Shown in pieces: positions 19,909-31,219 of a stretch of 64,000 bases of DNA (within the stretch, counting starts at the first letter, position 1; each line of letters begins with the position of its first letter). Made by a program: the position numbers and the translations under genes. Under the pieces are notes generated by a model. It was not told where the DNA came from. It was given only the letters and a program-made list of their open reading frames with translations, and did no database searches. Source of the DNA: Bacteroidales bacterium (GTDB lineage: Bacteria; Bacteroidota; Bacteroidia; Bacteroidales; F082); NCBI GenBank assembly GCA_017394865.1, contig JAFPWT010000006.1, forward strand, positions 1 to 64,000. The letters are read 5' to 3'.

Positions 19909-22185
19909 TCAATTCACAACAATCTTCCTGCTGAGCTCCACTCCGTCTTCGTCGACACAGCGAAGCACATAACTGCCTTTTTCCACATCGATGGGCATCT
20001 GGTGCACCCACCGTGTCTGCCCAAGGTAGGTATCGTTCAAAGTCCAATAGATGATTTTGCCTGGGTTGCGGTGAGCAATTTCGAAAACCACCTGTTGCCG
20101 ATCGCCTTTGATGCCTATCGGGATGGTCACACGGGCATCGGACTTGGGGTATACGAAGGCCATCAGCTCGTCGGGATGCGCCGAAGCACAACGTGGATAA
20201 AGCAACGGCAAAGGCTTATACATAACAGAGTGTTTCTTGTAGAACCATTCGAGCACGGGAGGAAGTACGAAGTAGATGTCGTAGCACTTCTGGTCGACGG
20301 GATAACAATCGGGCAACACCTGATACTGTCGGGTTGAATCGAGGAAAATCTTTTTGTGATAGGGGCACGGCCCTGTCTTGATCTCCACATCGGGCATGAT
20401 CACTTTCTTGGTATGCTTGCAGAGTTCCGTGCTGGGATAGCCCGACACGGCGCACACCTCCACTTCAATCGACTCTGACGTAGCGGCGGGACGGGTATAG
20501 CTGTCGTTGAGCACAGCGGCGACATCGAAAAGAAGCGGTGCCGCAGTACTGATGCCGGTAAGTCCTGGTCGGCCTTCGCCATCGGCATTACCCACCCAAA
20601 CGCCCACAACGTAACGATCGGTGAGACCTATGGCCCAGGCATCCCTGAAGCCGAAGCTGGTGCCTGTCTTCCAAGCCAACTGTTTCGAAGAGGAGAAGCC
20701 GCTCCATCCCGTTTGGTTCGAAGGCCGGGAAAGGCCCTTCATCACATTGAAAGTGATGGCAATGGCTTCTGGCGTATACGGACTGACATCTTCCCCTGTT
20801 GCCAGTTCCTTACCCATGCGCCCGTACGCATTCACCAGATCATACAGAGATGCCTCCGCACCTCCTACGATCAACGAAAGGCCATAATGGTCGCTGTCAA
20901 AGACGATACCGCTGATATTGAGACGTTTGAGCAAGGCATGGAAACGTTGATGGCCATAGATTTTGAGCAGGTATACGAAGGGAGCGTTCAAGGAGTTCTG
21001 TAGGGCCTCATCAGCCGGAACCACGCCCCAGTACTGGCCCGAGTAGTTCTTCGGCGTATAGCCGGAGAGGTTCATCGGGATGTCGGGCAGCAGCATCGTA
21101 GGGAGAAGCGTCCCCTCGTCAAGCATCGCCGCAAAGAGGAAAGGCTTCATAATACTGCCTGTAGACCGGTTCGACTTGACCATATTGATCATGGCGGCAT
21201 CCCTCGCCTCCATGTTGTTGCCTGCATAAGCCACGATCTTATCATTGAGATAGTCATATACGTATACAGCCGCATTCTCAACTTGATTTTGGGAATTGAC
21301 CTTATAGTGCTGTCCCATGATCCGGTTCACATTTTTCTGGAGATTGATATCGATACCAGAATGGATCTGTTCACCCGTATGCTTTTTTTCCTGTTCCATC
21401 ATGTAATGGTAGGCCAGCATCGGCATGTCGTAAGGCTTGTCGGGAAGGCGTTCCATGATGGCCAGTTCGTAGTCGTCATAGGTCAGCTCGGGCACATGAT
21501 AGCGCCTTGGGATATAGGCCTTCGAGGTCGTCATCCTGAGCAATAGTGCATCGCGTTTGTCAAGCAAGCGTTCACGTTCTTTCCCGGGGTGGATCATCGA
21601 CGGAGAGTTGGGCAGCACAGCAAGGGTGGCGGCTTCGCTCCAGGTGAGACGGTCGGGGGTCGTATGGAAGTAGCGCCACGCCGCTGCGTCGATGCCCACC
21701 ACATTGCCTCCGAAAGGGGCGTGAGCGGCATACAGGTTCATGATCGACTGCTTGGAATAGTGCAACTCCAAACGGAGGGCGAGGACAACCTCAAGCATCT
21801 TTTCCCAATAGGTCCTTGGTTTATTGTGTCGCGCAAGACGCACAACCTGCATGGAGATGGTGCTTCCTCCCCTCACCACATGGCCTGCCTTGATATTCTC
21901 GACCAAGGCTTGGCAGAAGGAAATCGGGTTGAAGCCCCAGTGCAAGAAGAACTGTTGATCCTCGTATTCAAGGACGCAGGCCATATACTTCTCAGAGTAG
22001 GTGTTTGTAGCCGGGAAGCGCCATTGCCCATCAGCGGCGATATGCGCACCCAACAGTTCTCCGTTGCTGGCAGTCAGCACCGTGGAGTAAGGGTCGTCGA
22101 ACTTCGGAACAGGGATACACAAAAAAAGTAAGAACAGGCCTGCGATCAGCAGGCCTGCTCTTAGAAGTCTACGACGACGTCTCAT
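19909..22185 (-). CDS. pbpC: Penicillin-binding protein 1C
   Basis: A 758-residue bifunctional peptidoglycan synthase. An N-terminal TM anchor is at about 10-26. The glycosyltransferase domain (EYEDQQFFLHWGFNP, GGSTISMQVVRL) lies at about 75-240. The transpeptidase domain has SIMK with the active Ser at residue 344 and the KTGTSFGFRDAW motif. A C-terminal BiPBP_C domain with CAVSGYPS and TGPCPYH follows. Its ATG overlaps the macroglobulin stop codon (ATGA). The macroglobulin-PBP1C pair is a known proteobacterial arrangement (yfhM-pbpC). Confidence 0.95.
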   Translation of the reverse strand: MRRRRRLLRAGLLIAGLFLLFLCIPVPKFDDPYSTVLTASNGELLGAHIAADGQWRFPATNTYSEKYMACVLEYEDQQFFLHWGFNPISFCQALVENIKAGHVVRGGSTISMQVVRLARHNKPRTYWEKMLEVVLALRLELHYSKQSIMNLYAAHAPFGGNVVGIDAAAWRYFHTTPDRLTWSEAATLAVLPNSPSMIHPGKERERLLDKRDALLLRMTTSKAYIPRRYHVPELTYDDYELAIMERLPDKPYDMPMLAYHYMMEQEKKHTGEQIHSGIDINLQKNVNRIMGQHYKVNSQNQVENAAVYVYDYLNDKIVAYAGNNMEARDAAMINMVKSNRSTGSIMKPFLFAAMLDEGTLLPTMLLPDIPMNLSGYTPKNYSGQYWGVVPADEALQNSLNAPFVYLLKIYGHQRFHALLKRLNISGIVFDSDHYGLSLIVGGAEASLYDLVNAYGRMGKELATGEDVSPYTPEAIAITFNVMKGLSRPSNQTGWSGFSSSKQLAWKTGTSFGFRDAWAIGLTDRYVVGVWVGNADGEGRPGLTGISTAAPLLFDVAAVLNDSYTRPAATSESIEVEVCAVSGYPSTELCKHTKKVIMPDVEIKTGPCPYHKKIFLDSTRQYQVLPDCYPVDQKCYDIYFVLPPVLEWFYKKHSVMYKPLPLLYPRCASAHPDELMAFVYPKSDARVTIPIGIKGDRQQVVFEIAHRNPGKIIYWTLNDTYLGQTRWVHQMPIDVEKGSYVLRCVDEDGVELSRKIVVN

Positions 22186-25100
22186 TTGACGACGACCGGA
22201 CGAGCCGGCACCACATAATAGATGTCGTTGTTATACATGTCTTCGCATCGCACGGCAGGCAGCATGAACGAACCCTCGTAAGTGGCGTTCAGCTTGAGCG
22301 TGAAGGTCTTCTTCGAATGTGAAGAGAGGTCGAAGAAGAAGTACGCTCTGTCGTCGCGGATGTCGAGGTGCTTGGCACCCATGGTCTCGGTACCCAGTTC
22401 AAACAGACGCTCGTTCACAATCTCCCAGCCAGAAGCGAGATAATACGACAGCGCAAGTTCGGTGACACGGTAGTCGCTGGGGTTCTCCACAGTGATGACG
22501 GCAGAGAAGGCCTGACCCATTGACAACGAGGCAGGATTGACGGGAGCGCCGTTTCTGTCAACGTAAGTCACATTCATCCTGATGAAGTTGCCGTTTTCAA
22601 CGGTCTCGTATTCAGCCAACGAAGTCTTGGTGTAGACCTTGGCGGTCAGCTTCTGGTCGGAAGTGTTGGAGACCGTCACCTTGTTGCCACCCACTTGAGG
22701 CTTGATGGCGAAGCCTGTCGAGCCTTGTGTGGTCGTCAGCGAGCGCTCCGCGTCGTTCACTTTCACCGTTGCCGATATCGGGGTGTTGGTGGTGCCCATC
22801 TTCTCAGCATATTTACCGAGGGTGAACAGGGCGAAGGCGGTCGACTGCGTGTCGAGCCAACGGTCGGTGTTAAGGATCTCGCAGAGGTCGTTGATATGGC
22901 CTTGGATCGAGTTGGCATCGCGGCTGCAGAGGATCTCCGAATACGTCAGGAAGGCCAAGTCGCGAGTGGCGGAGCCGAACGATGTGATGTAGTCTGACAT
23001 GTTTTCTTTACTTTCGGCTGCTGGCCAGAACTGGGCCACCATGTTCTTCTTACCCACTTGGGCATAGGTGGCAGCCGTCAGCAGCGAGCTCAGGCTGTAG
23101 TTCATCTTCAGCTCCTTGAAGCGGTTGAGGGCGCCCATCTCGGGCTTGCCACCGAGGGCCAGCACAAAGAGACGGTAGGCCTGGATGGTCTCACCTTGCT
23201 TGAAGTCGGGGTTCATGGCCCAAGCCTTGGCGATGTCGGCCTGATGCTTCATAAGTCCGTTGAACAGATAGTCCGGGACATCGAAGCCTTGGTTCTTGGC
23301 TTCCACCAGGAAGTGGAGGGCATAGATCTCCGTCCAAGGATCCGAGTAATTGCCGCCTACCCAGTTCGTCAGTGAGAAGTCGGCTTTCTGGTACGACTTC
23401 AGGCTGGCGATGCCGTTTTGGATGGCTTCACGGTTCTTATTCTGTTCCTCTTCGCTTTGCTGGATGAAGAAGTTGATGTATAACCTTGGGAATGCGGCTG
23501 ACACCACTTGTTCGAGGCAGCCGTAGGGATATGTGGTCAGGTAGTCGAGACGGCTGTAGAGGTCGACGGGGATCAGCGAAGCGATGGTGACTCTGCCTTC
23601 TTGAGTGCCAGCGAGGCCCTTGAGGTCGAAGTCGAAGTTCGCGGCGGCGCCGGCAGCGATCTCTTTGGTGTAGGTCTGACGTTTCTCAGCGTAAGGCATA
23701 CGGATCGGGATGTCGGTGGTGCTTTGTGCCTCGTAGCCATCGCCTGACACTTTAACGTCCATAGTGGCGATGCCGAGGGTCTCCGGCACCTTAACCTTCA
23801 TAACGACCATGCCTTCGCCGTTGGCGTCCACCTTCACTGAAGTCGGGATCTCACCAATGGCTTCGAGGTTCTTGTTGTCAGCCACGACTTTGAGGGTCTT
23901 GCCCTTCATGTTCGGGGCCAGCACCTGCACCTTCAGGGTCATCTGGTCGCCAGGAGCAGTGACGCGTGGTGCCGTCGCATAGAGGGTAATCGGGTCGATC
24001 ACCTTCATCTGCTTCTCAGCAGCGCCGAACGACTTGCCCTTGCCTTTGGCCACGACCATGAAGCGGAGGGCACCTGAACACTGCGGCACTTCAAACTCAT
24101 GAGTGTTCTCGCCCTTTCCAGCTTTCAGCTCGAAAGGTCCCAAGGTGACGGCATAGGCTTTGAAGCGCTTGTCAAGGGCGATTTCCTGGTTGACGGTGCC
24201 GTCACCACCGATGGCATAAACAGTACCGAGTTCACCGGTAAAGGCATCGATGATATATTTGTAGTTATCCCAAGTACGCACCCTGAGTGCCTGTTTGGCG
24301 TTGAAGAAGTCATACGGGTTGGCGGTACGGTAGTTGGTCAGTCCGAGGATACCCTCATCGACGATGGCCAGGGTGTAGGTCATGCCTTGGTTGTTCTCCT
24401 CTCCCACTTTAACCTGGATGGTCTTCTTGGTGTTGGAGGTCTCGGGGACAGTGATCACAGGCTTCAGCTGAAGCTTGGAGTCTTCGATCTTGACAGGCAC
24501 CACGCCGTACATACGGAGCGGCAGGTCATTCTCTGCGTTACGCGGCTGGATGAGCGATACGTACACATAGACGTTCGGGATCATCTCTTCGGTGGCTTTG
24601 ATTTCGACTTGGCCTTCAGTACCCAGGTTGTTCATGACTTTCGACATGATAATTCTGTCGTTGGCCTCGACGGTCACCAGGGCTTTGGCTTTTTCGTTGG
24701 CTGGGAAGTTCACGATAATGTTCTCGCCGACGTTGTAGGACGGTTTCGAGCTGCTCATGGCCAGCTGTATCGGTCCGTCGGAGTTTCCGGTGGAGTGGAT
24801 GGTAGCATAGCTCCAGTCGAAGCGCAGCACCTTAGCAAAGGTATTGCCGCCCTGCTGGTCTTTGATCACGAGGAGATAGAGGCCCCATTTCTCATCGGGG
24901 ACGTTAATCGAGAGGTTCCCCTTGCCATTGCTGAGGGTCATGGTGCCGTTCATCTCGGGGCTCTTGTAAGTGCCCTTCACATATTTCTGGAGACTGTAGC
25001 TGTCTTCGCTCGACCACCACCAGTAACCATCGAGTTTATAGAGGTTGTAATCGACAGCGATGGTCGACTTGTTCAGCTCACCGTCTTCTTTGACCACGGC

Positions 25101-27362
25101 AATGGGGAAGTCCCAGCTGCGGTTGGTGAAGTAGTAGTTGCCATATTTCGACTCGGTGGCTGGGAGTTCCACGCCGACATAACGCTGGCGGGGTGAGAGT
25201 TTCGCCGACGATGAGGTGATGCTGAAGTCGCCACTAGGTTCATAAACGGTGGTGACGAAGGTGGCATTGATGAACTGGTCGGCGTGGATGTCGCTGAGCG
25301 GCTCGAAGCTCACGGAAGCGTTGCCTTGGCCATCGAGCGGTCCGTTGAAGAGTTCCATCTCATCGGGATAGAAGTCCTCCGACTCATTGCAGAAGGTATA
25401 CGTCGGGAATTTGGCAAAAGAAGTTTTGCCGCGACGCACCTTGACCACGATGTCGGCTTTCAGGCCAGAGGCGGTAAGGCCGTTGAGCCACTTGGAACTC
25501 AGCTGAGCGCTGCTCGGGGTGCGGAGGCTGATGACCTCAGCGGTGTTGAACTTGATCTCGAGGCGGTTCGGCTTCACGGTCTCTACTCTCAGGTATTTGT
25601 TGACGGTGGTGTTACCCACTTTGAATGCGGCTCTCCATTGGCCAGTCTCGTCGTTGGGGCTGGTGGCCACATTGAAGGTGTAGATGCCACCCACAGGGCT
25701 ATTGTTCGTCTGGCGAGCATAGAGACGGCTGTTGGCGTCATACACTTCCATGACTACCGGGTAGTCGGCCGGCAGCTTGGAGTCAAGGTCGGAGACCATC
25801 AGGTTGAGTTGGAGCTCATCGCCCGGACGCCACACACCACGGTTGGAGTAAGCGAAAGCGGCAATGCCCTTCTCGACATTCTCACCGTTGACATCGAATT
25901 TACTGTATGACAAGGCTTCGCCGTTGTTGGTCTTGATCACCGACAGGCCGCCTTTCTTGTCTTTTGCCATGATGAAGGCCGGACGGTTGGCGCATTTGAG
26001 TGACACATGACCTTCGCTATCCGTGCTACCGGAAGCGATGCATTGACGCTGATAGTTATAGGCTGTAACATCGGCACCCGACACCGGTTTGGCCTCGGAG
26101 ATAGTGAACACATAGACGTCGGCGACATCCTCAGCGCCCATCTTGGCGGTGAGGGCCAGGTCGGTGACCATAATGTTCTTTCTGATATCCACGTCGTTAT
26201 AATAGCACAGATCCAGCGGATCGTACCAGCTGCCATCATAGTTATAGTCTTTATAGTTATAGGCTTGGCCATCCCAATACTTGGCTTCGATATCCTCATC
26301 CTCGAGGGTGAGCAGCTTCGATGCTTCAGTGGCGAAGGCATAGTCGGCGGGACCGAAGTCCAGGATCAGCTGATACATGTCGCCAGCTTTCACGTCGATA
26401 TAATCGGAGAGGACGATGGGGAACGTCTTCCATTGTTTCGGGTCGGGTGACTCGAGAGCGATGCTGACCTTCTTCTCAAGGCGGCCCACCTTACGGATGC
26501 CGTAGGTGTCGTCCAAGTCATTGTCTTGATAATACGAAACGATGTTGTCGTCGAAGATGCGGACGATACGAAGGGTCACCGAGTTCAGGCAGATGGCGTC
26601 GAAGTAGACGGTGGCGTCACCCACTTCAGGGATGATGACCCCCTCTTCACTCCATCTCACTTTCGGGCTCAAATCGGTAAGGTCGAGCTCGAAGGTCTGG
26701 GCGGTGCTGAGTGAGTTACCATTGGCATCCTTGATGCCTGATCCGATGGTCAACTTGACATCATCCTGCTGATAGTGATAAAGGTTTGACTTGTCGAAGT
26801 AGATCACGAGCTTGTTGCCAACGATCTCAGAGCGGTAGCCCATTTCAGGAGTAACACTGATGAAACCGTCGATGTTACGTTGCTGGAGTTGTTGGGTGAA
26901 GATCAGCGTGGCAGAGCTGTTTTCCTTGGCGACCACGCAGTCGGCGATTTGGAACACGCCGTTGGCATAGACGGGCAGTTGGCGCGTGGTCTTCGATTTC
27001 GAGTCGATCGGTTTGCCGTCAAGCACCATGTCGACGACCTGATAGTTCGATTCACGTTTGAGGTTGTTGATGGTGAAATCGAACTTCCTGTTGCCCTGAT
27101 AGTTGGCTGTGACGTTGTGTTTGGTCACAAACTCGGGGTCGAAGATCTTGATAGCGTCTTCTTCCTCGACGGGCTTGGTGAAGAACACGGTGACATCGTA
27201 CTGCACCTCATCGGCGGTGTAGGTCGGGACGACATCGATGACATTGAAATTCAGCGGTCTTTCCGCAATCCCCTTTTTCTCATTGTCGCAGGAGGAGATG
27301 CCCGCGAGCAGTGCGACAGCGACGATCATCGTCAGAAGTCGCGAAAACGATTTTCTTTTCAT
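22182..27362 (-). CDS. Bacterial alpha-2-macroglobulin, lipoprotein
   Basis: A 1726-residue lipoprotein (lipobox GISSC, about residue 25) that would trap attacking proteases in the periplasm. Multiple MG-type beta domains make up the N-terminal two thirds, with VWRPGDELQLNLMVSD marking the MG2-like segment. The thioester motif YGCLEQ is intact with Cys1282, followed by the helical thioester domain and a receptor-like end. It overlaps pbpC by ATGA, consistent with a partner role in repair of cell-wall damage. It lies 20 bases after gyrB, with no promoter in that gap. Confidence 0.95.
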   Translation of the reverse strand: MKRKSFSRLLTMIVAVALLAGISSCDNEKKGIAERPLNFNVIDVVPTYTADEVQYDVTVFFTKPVEEEDAIKIFDPEFVTKHNVTANYQGNRKFDFTINNLKRESNYQVVDMVLDGKPIDSKSKTTRQLPVYANGVFQIADCVVAKENSSATLIFTQQLQQRNIDGFISVTPEMGYRSEIVGNKLVIYFDKSNLYHYQQDDVKLTIGSGIKDANGNSLSTAQTFELDLTDLSPKVRWSEEGVIIPEVGDATVYFDAICLNSVTLRIVRIFDDNIVSYYQDNDLDDTYGIRKVGRLEKKVSIALESPDPKQWKTFPIVLSDYIDVKAGDMYQLILDFGPADYAFATEASKLLTLEDEDIEAKYWDGQAYNYKDYNYDGSWYDPLDLCYYNDVDIRKNIMVTDLALTAKMGAEDVADVYVFTISEAKPVSGADVTAYNYQRQCIASGSTDSEGHVSLKCANRPAFIMAKDKKGGLSVIKTNNGEALSYSKFDVNGENVEKGIAAFAYSNRGVWRPGDELQLNLMVSDLDSKLPADYPVVMEVYDANSRLYARQTNNSPVGGIYTFNVATSPNDETGQWRAAFKVGNTTVNKYLRVETVKPNRLEIKFNTAEVISLRTPSSAQLSSKWLNGLTASGLKADIVVKVRRGKTSFAKFPTYTFCNESEDFYPDEMELFNGPLDGQGNASVSFEPLSDIHADQFINATFVTTVYEPSGDFSITSSSAKLSPRQRYVGVELPATESKYGNYYFTNRSWDFPIAVVKEDGELNKSTIAVDYNLYKLDGYWWWSSEDSYSLQKYVKGTYKSPEMNGTMTLSNGKGNLSINVPDEKWGLYLLVIKDQQGGNTFAKVLRFDWSYATIHSTGNSDGPIQLAMSSSKPSYNVGENIIVNFPANEKAKALVTVEANDRIIMSKVMNNLGTEGQVEIKATEEMIPNVYVYVSLIQPRNAENDLPLRMYGVVPVKIEDSKLQLKPVITVPETSNTKKTIQVKVGEENNQGMTYTLAIVDEGILGLTNYRTANPYDFFNAKQALRVRTWDNYKYIIDAFTGELGTVYAIGGDGTVNQEIALDKRFKAYAVTLGPFELKAGKGENTHEFEVPQCSGALRFMVVAKGKGKSFGAAEKQMKVIDPITLYATAPRVTAPGDQMTLKVQVLAPNMKGKTLKVVADNKNLEAIGEIPTSVKVDANGEGMVVMKVKVPETLGIATMDVKVSGDGYEAQSTTDIPIRMPYAEKRQTYTKEIAAGAAANFDFDLKGLAGTQEGRVTIASLIPVDLYSRLDYLTTYPYGCLEQVVSAAFPRLYINFFIQQSEEEQNKNREAIQNGIASLKSYQKADFSLTNWVGGNYSDPWTEIYALHFLVEAKNQGFDVPDYLFNGLMKHQADIAKAWAMNPDFKQGETIQAYRLFVLALGGKPEMGALNRFKELKMNYSLSSLLTAATYAQVGKKNMVAQFWPAAESKENMSDYITSFGSATRDLAFLTYSEILCSRDANSIQGHINDLCEILNTDRWLDTQSTAFALFTLGKYAEKMGTTNTPISATVKVNDAERSLTTTQGSTGFAIKPQVGGNKVTVSNTSDQKLTAKVYTKTSLAEYETVENGNFIRMNVTYVDRNGAPVNPASLSMGQAFSAVITVENPSDYRVTELALSYYLASGWEIVNERLFELGTETMGAKHLDIRDDRAYFFFDLSSHSKKTFTLKLNATYEGSFMLPAVRCEDMYNNDIYYVVPARPVVVK

Positions 27363-27382
27363 AATTTTAATTGTTTATTGTT

Positions 27383-29377
<1,995 letters not shown>

Positions 29378-29392
29378 TTATACATTAAAAGA

Positions 29393-29421
29393 CAAAAGTA
29401 CGAAAATAATCTTAATAACAA
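29393..29421 (-). promoter_or_regulatory. Promoter of gyrB
   Basis: On the minus strand TTG (29419-29421), 18 bases, then TACTTTTG (29400 down to 29393). A leader of about 30 bases precedes the gyrB ATG. Confidence 0.7.
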
Positions 29422-29470
29422 GCGGTTTTTTTGAAGTTTTTTTTGGTTTTTTTTCAACTTTTTTCGCCGT

Positions 29471-31219
29471 TCAGAAACGCATCTTCAAACCGGCGAAAAA
29501 TTGGATGCCCGACACGGGATAATCGTAGTAGAGTTGGTACTTCTGGTTGAGCACATTGTCGAGCTTGGCAAACACCGAAAGCTGGTCGCTGAAACGATAG
29601 TCCGCGCCTAAGCTGAGGTCGTAGACATCCTTCAGTTTTACTGCCTCATATTGGGGAGGAAACTTAGTCTTCCAATAGGGACCATAATGCCAATCTTTGG
29701 CATAGCGTTCTCCTTGATAGAGAAAGGTGGTATTGAAGGCCAGATTGTCGTTGACATCGTAGGTCAGCTTTAACTTTCCTTCCATCTTGGGACGATGCCA
29801 GGGACAATCCTCTTTAGTCATCTCGTAATTATTGTAAGCGAAACCCAAATCGGTCGATAAGCTGCCACGCAGCTTCACACGCATATCGGCCAGCACGCTC
29901 ACTAGTTGGGTTTCATCATAAACCACGTCATACTTATTGGAAAATCCTTGCCAGTCAGGGACTCGCTTATCGTGCACAAAGAACGGGTCGTTGTCGGTGT
30001 GGCGATAACGAACGCCCAAATGCAGGTCAACCACTTCACCGATATTGGTGCGAATACCGCCGTCGAAACCGAGTTTGACGTTTTGCGCCAACAACCCGAG
30101 ATGATCGCATCCAACAAAGGGATTTTCACTGATGATTTCACTGTATGTCAGCAATTTTTTACCACCGTTCAGGCCAGCATAGAATTCCAACTTCTTGTTC
30201 AGCACATACAAACTTCCACTGACGTCAGGGCGCACCACCAAATACTTGTCCTTAAGCTGAACGAGGTTCGCGCCATCCAGACGAACACCCAGATGGAGTT
30301 TGTAGAATTCATCGTTCATCTCGAAGTACGGATTGACCTTCAACAATAACAGGTCGTCCCTTCCTCCCATTATATCATATCCCACGGCATGGCTCGACTC
30401 AAAATACTCATACTGGAAAGCCAAATCCACACCAATCTTCTGTGGATGGCTCTTGTCACCCCACCAACTTTGGGTATAGCCCAGACCGTATTCAGCACCC
30501 ACAAAATGTTCCCTAGCATAGGTATTATCGAAGGTATAATGGTAATCCACGCCAAGCTGATGGCTCACTTCACCCGTACGAGTCGTAGTGGGAACCAAAC
30601 CAAAATGTCCGCCAATCGTGTTGTAGATCTGTTTCGGACAACACTGATCAATCTGCTCATCGGTCAAAGGATGGTTCAATAAATTCACGCCGTAATAGTG
30701 AACCATATCGTTCTTGTAATAGACATCGCCTTCCAGTTGGACATTTTTGTACTTGCTGCTGGTAAGACCTATCTCCATGGCATTGTTCATAAAGCTCGAC
30801 GGGGCGTAATCCTTGATGTCGAGCCAGGAGGAATAGTGTTTGATGCCCACGTTCAGGCCCAACGTTTTCGTCAAGTTGGAGTTGTGTTTATAGAGAAACG
30901 CAGGGGAAATACGCGTTCCAAAGCCGACCATCAGGAAATTCTTCGCCGTCTCGGGCAACTGGGCATTTTTGCCGTTATAGGTCTGCATACTCAGCTTCTC
31001 CAGCTCAAGGGGGAAACGGTGTTCGATGTCCATAATATGGATCTCCGAACTCGGCATCTCAAAGGATTGTTGGGGCGTCTCCGGCTTCAGTTCAATCTTG
31101 TTAACCTTGTTGACCTTCGGGCGGTAGGTGCCCTCGATGGTAACTTCCTCGTTATGCTGTGCAAGGGCACCGATGCTCAGCAAAAGCGATACTGCTAAGG
31201 CTATATACTTGATCTTCAT
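29471..31219 (-). CDS. Outer-membrane beta-barrel protein, TonB-receptor-like without a plug
   Basis: A 582-residue exported protein (signal 1-20, ends GALAQ). The N-terminal 100 residues contain EVTIEGTYRPKVNKVNKIEL and no recognisable plug domain. The rest alternates aromatic amphipathic strands and ends with a barrel C-terminus in which FFAGLKMRF closes on Phe. Strands such as DVYDLSLGADYRFSDQLSVF resemble TonB-dependent receptors. Its start overlaps the TPR gene (ATGA), so the two likely work together at the outer membrane. Substrate is unknown. Confidence 0.8.
   Translation of the reverse strand: MKIKYIALAVSLLLSIGALAQHNEEVTIEGTYRPKVNKVNKIELKPETPQQSFEMPSSEIHIMDIEHRFPLELEKLSMQTYNGKNAQLPETAKNFLMVGFGTRISPAFLYKHNSNLTKTLGLNVGIKHYSSWLDIKDYAPSSFMNNAMEIGLTSSKYKNVQLEGDVYYKNDMVHYYGVNLLNHPLTDEQIDQCCPKQIYNTIGGHFGLVPTTTRTGEVSHQLGVDYHYTFDNTYAREHFVGAEYGLGYTQSWWGDKSHPQKIGVDLAFQYEYFESSHAVGYDIMGGRDDLLLLKVNPYFEMNDEFYKLHLGVRLDGANLVQLKDKYLVVRPDVSGSLYVLNKKLEFYAGLNGGKKLLTYSEIISENPFVGCDHLGLLAQNVKLGFDGGIRTNIGEVVDLHLGVRYRHTDNDPFFVHDKRVPDWQGFSNKYDVVYDETQLVSVLADMRVKLRGSLSTDLGFAYNNYEMTKEDCPWHRPKMEGKLKLTYDVNDNLAFNTTFLYQGERYAKDWHYGPYWKTKFPPQYEAVKLKDVYDLSLGADYRFSDQLSVFAKLDNVLNQKYQLYYDYPVSGIQFFAGLKMRF

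Noticed and set aside
24099-25196. 365-codon open frame antisense to the macroglobulin gene
   Set aside because: Shadow frame of a long, biased gene, with no promoter.
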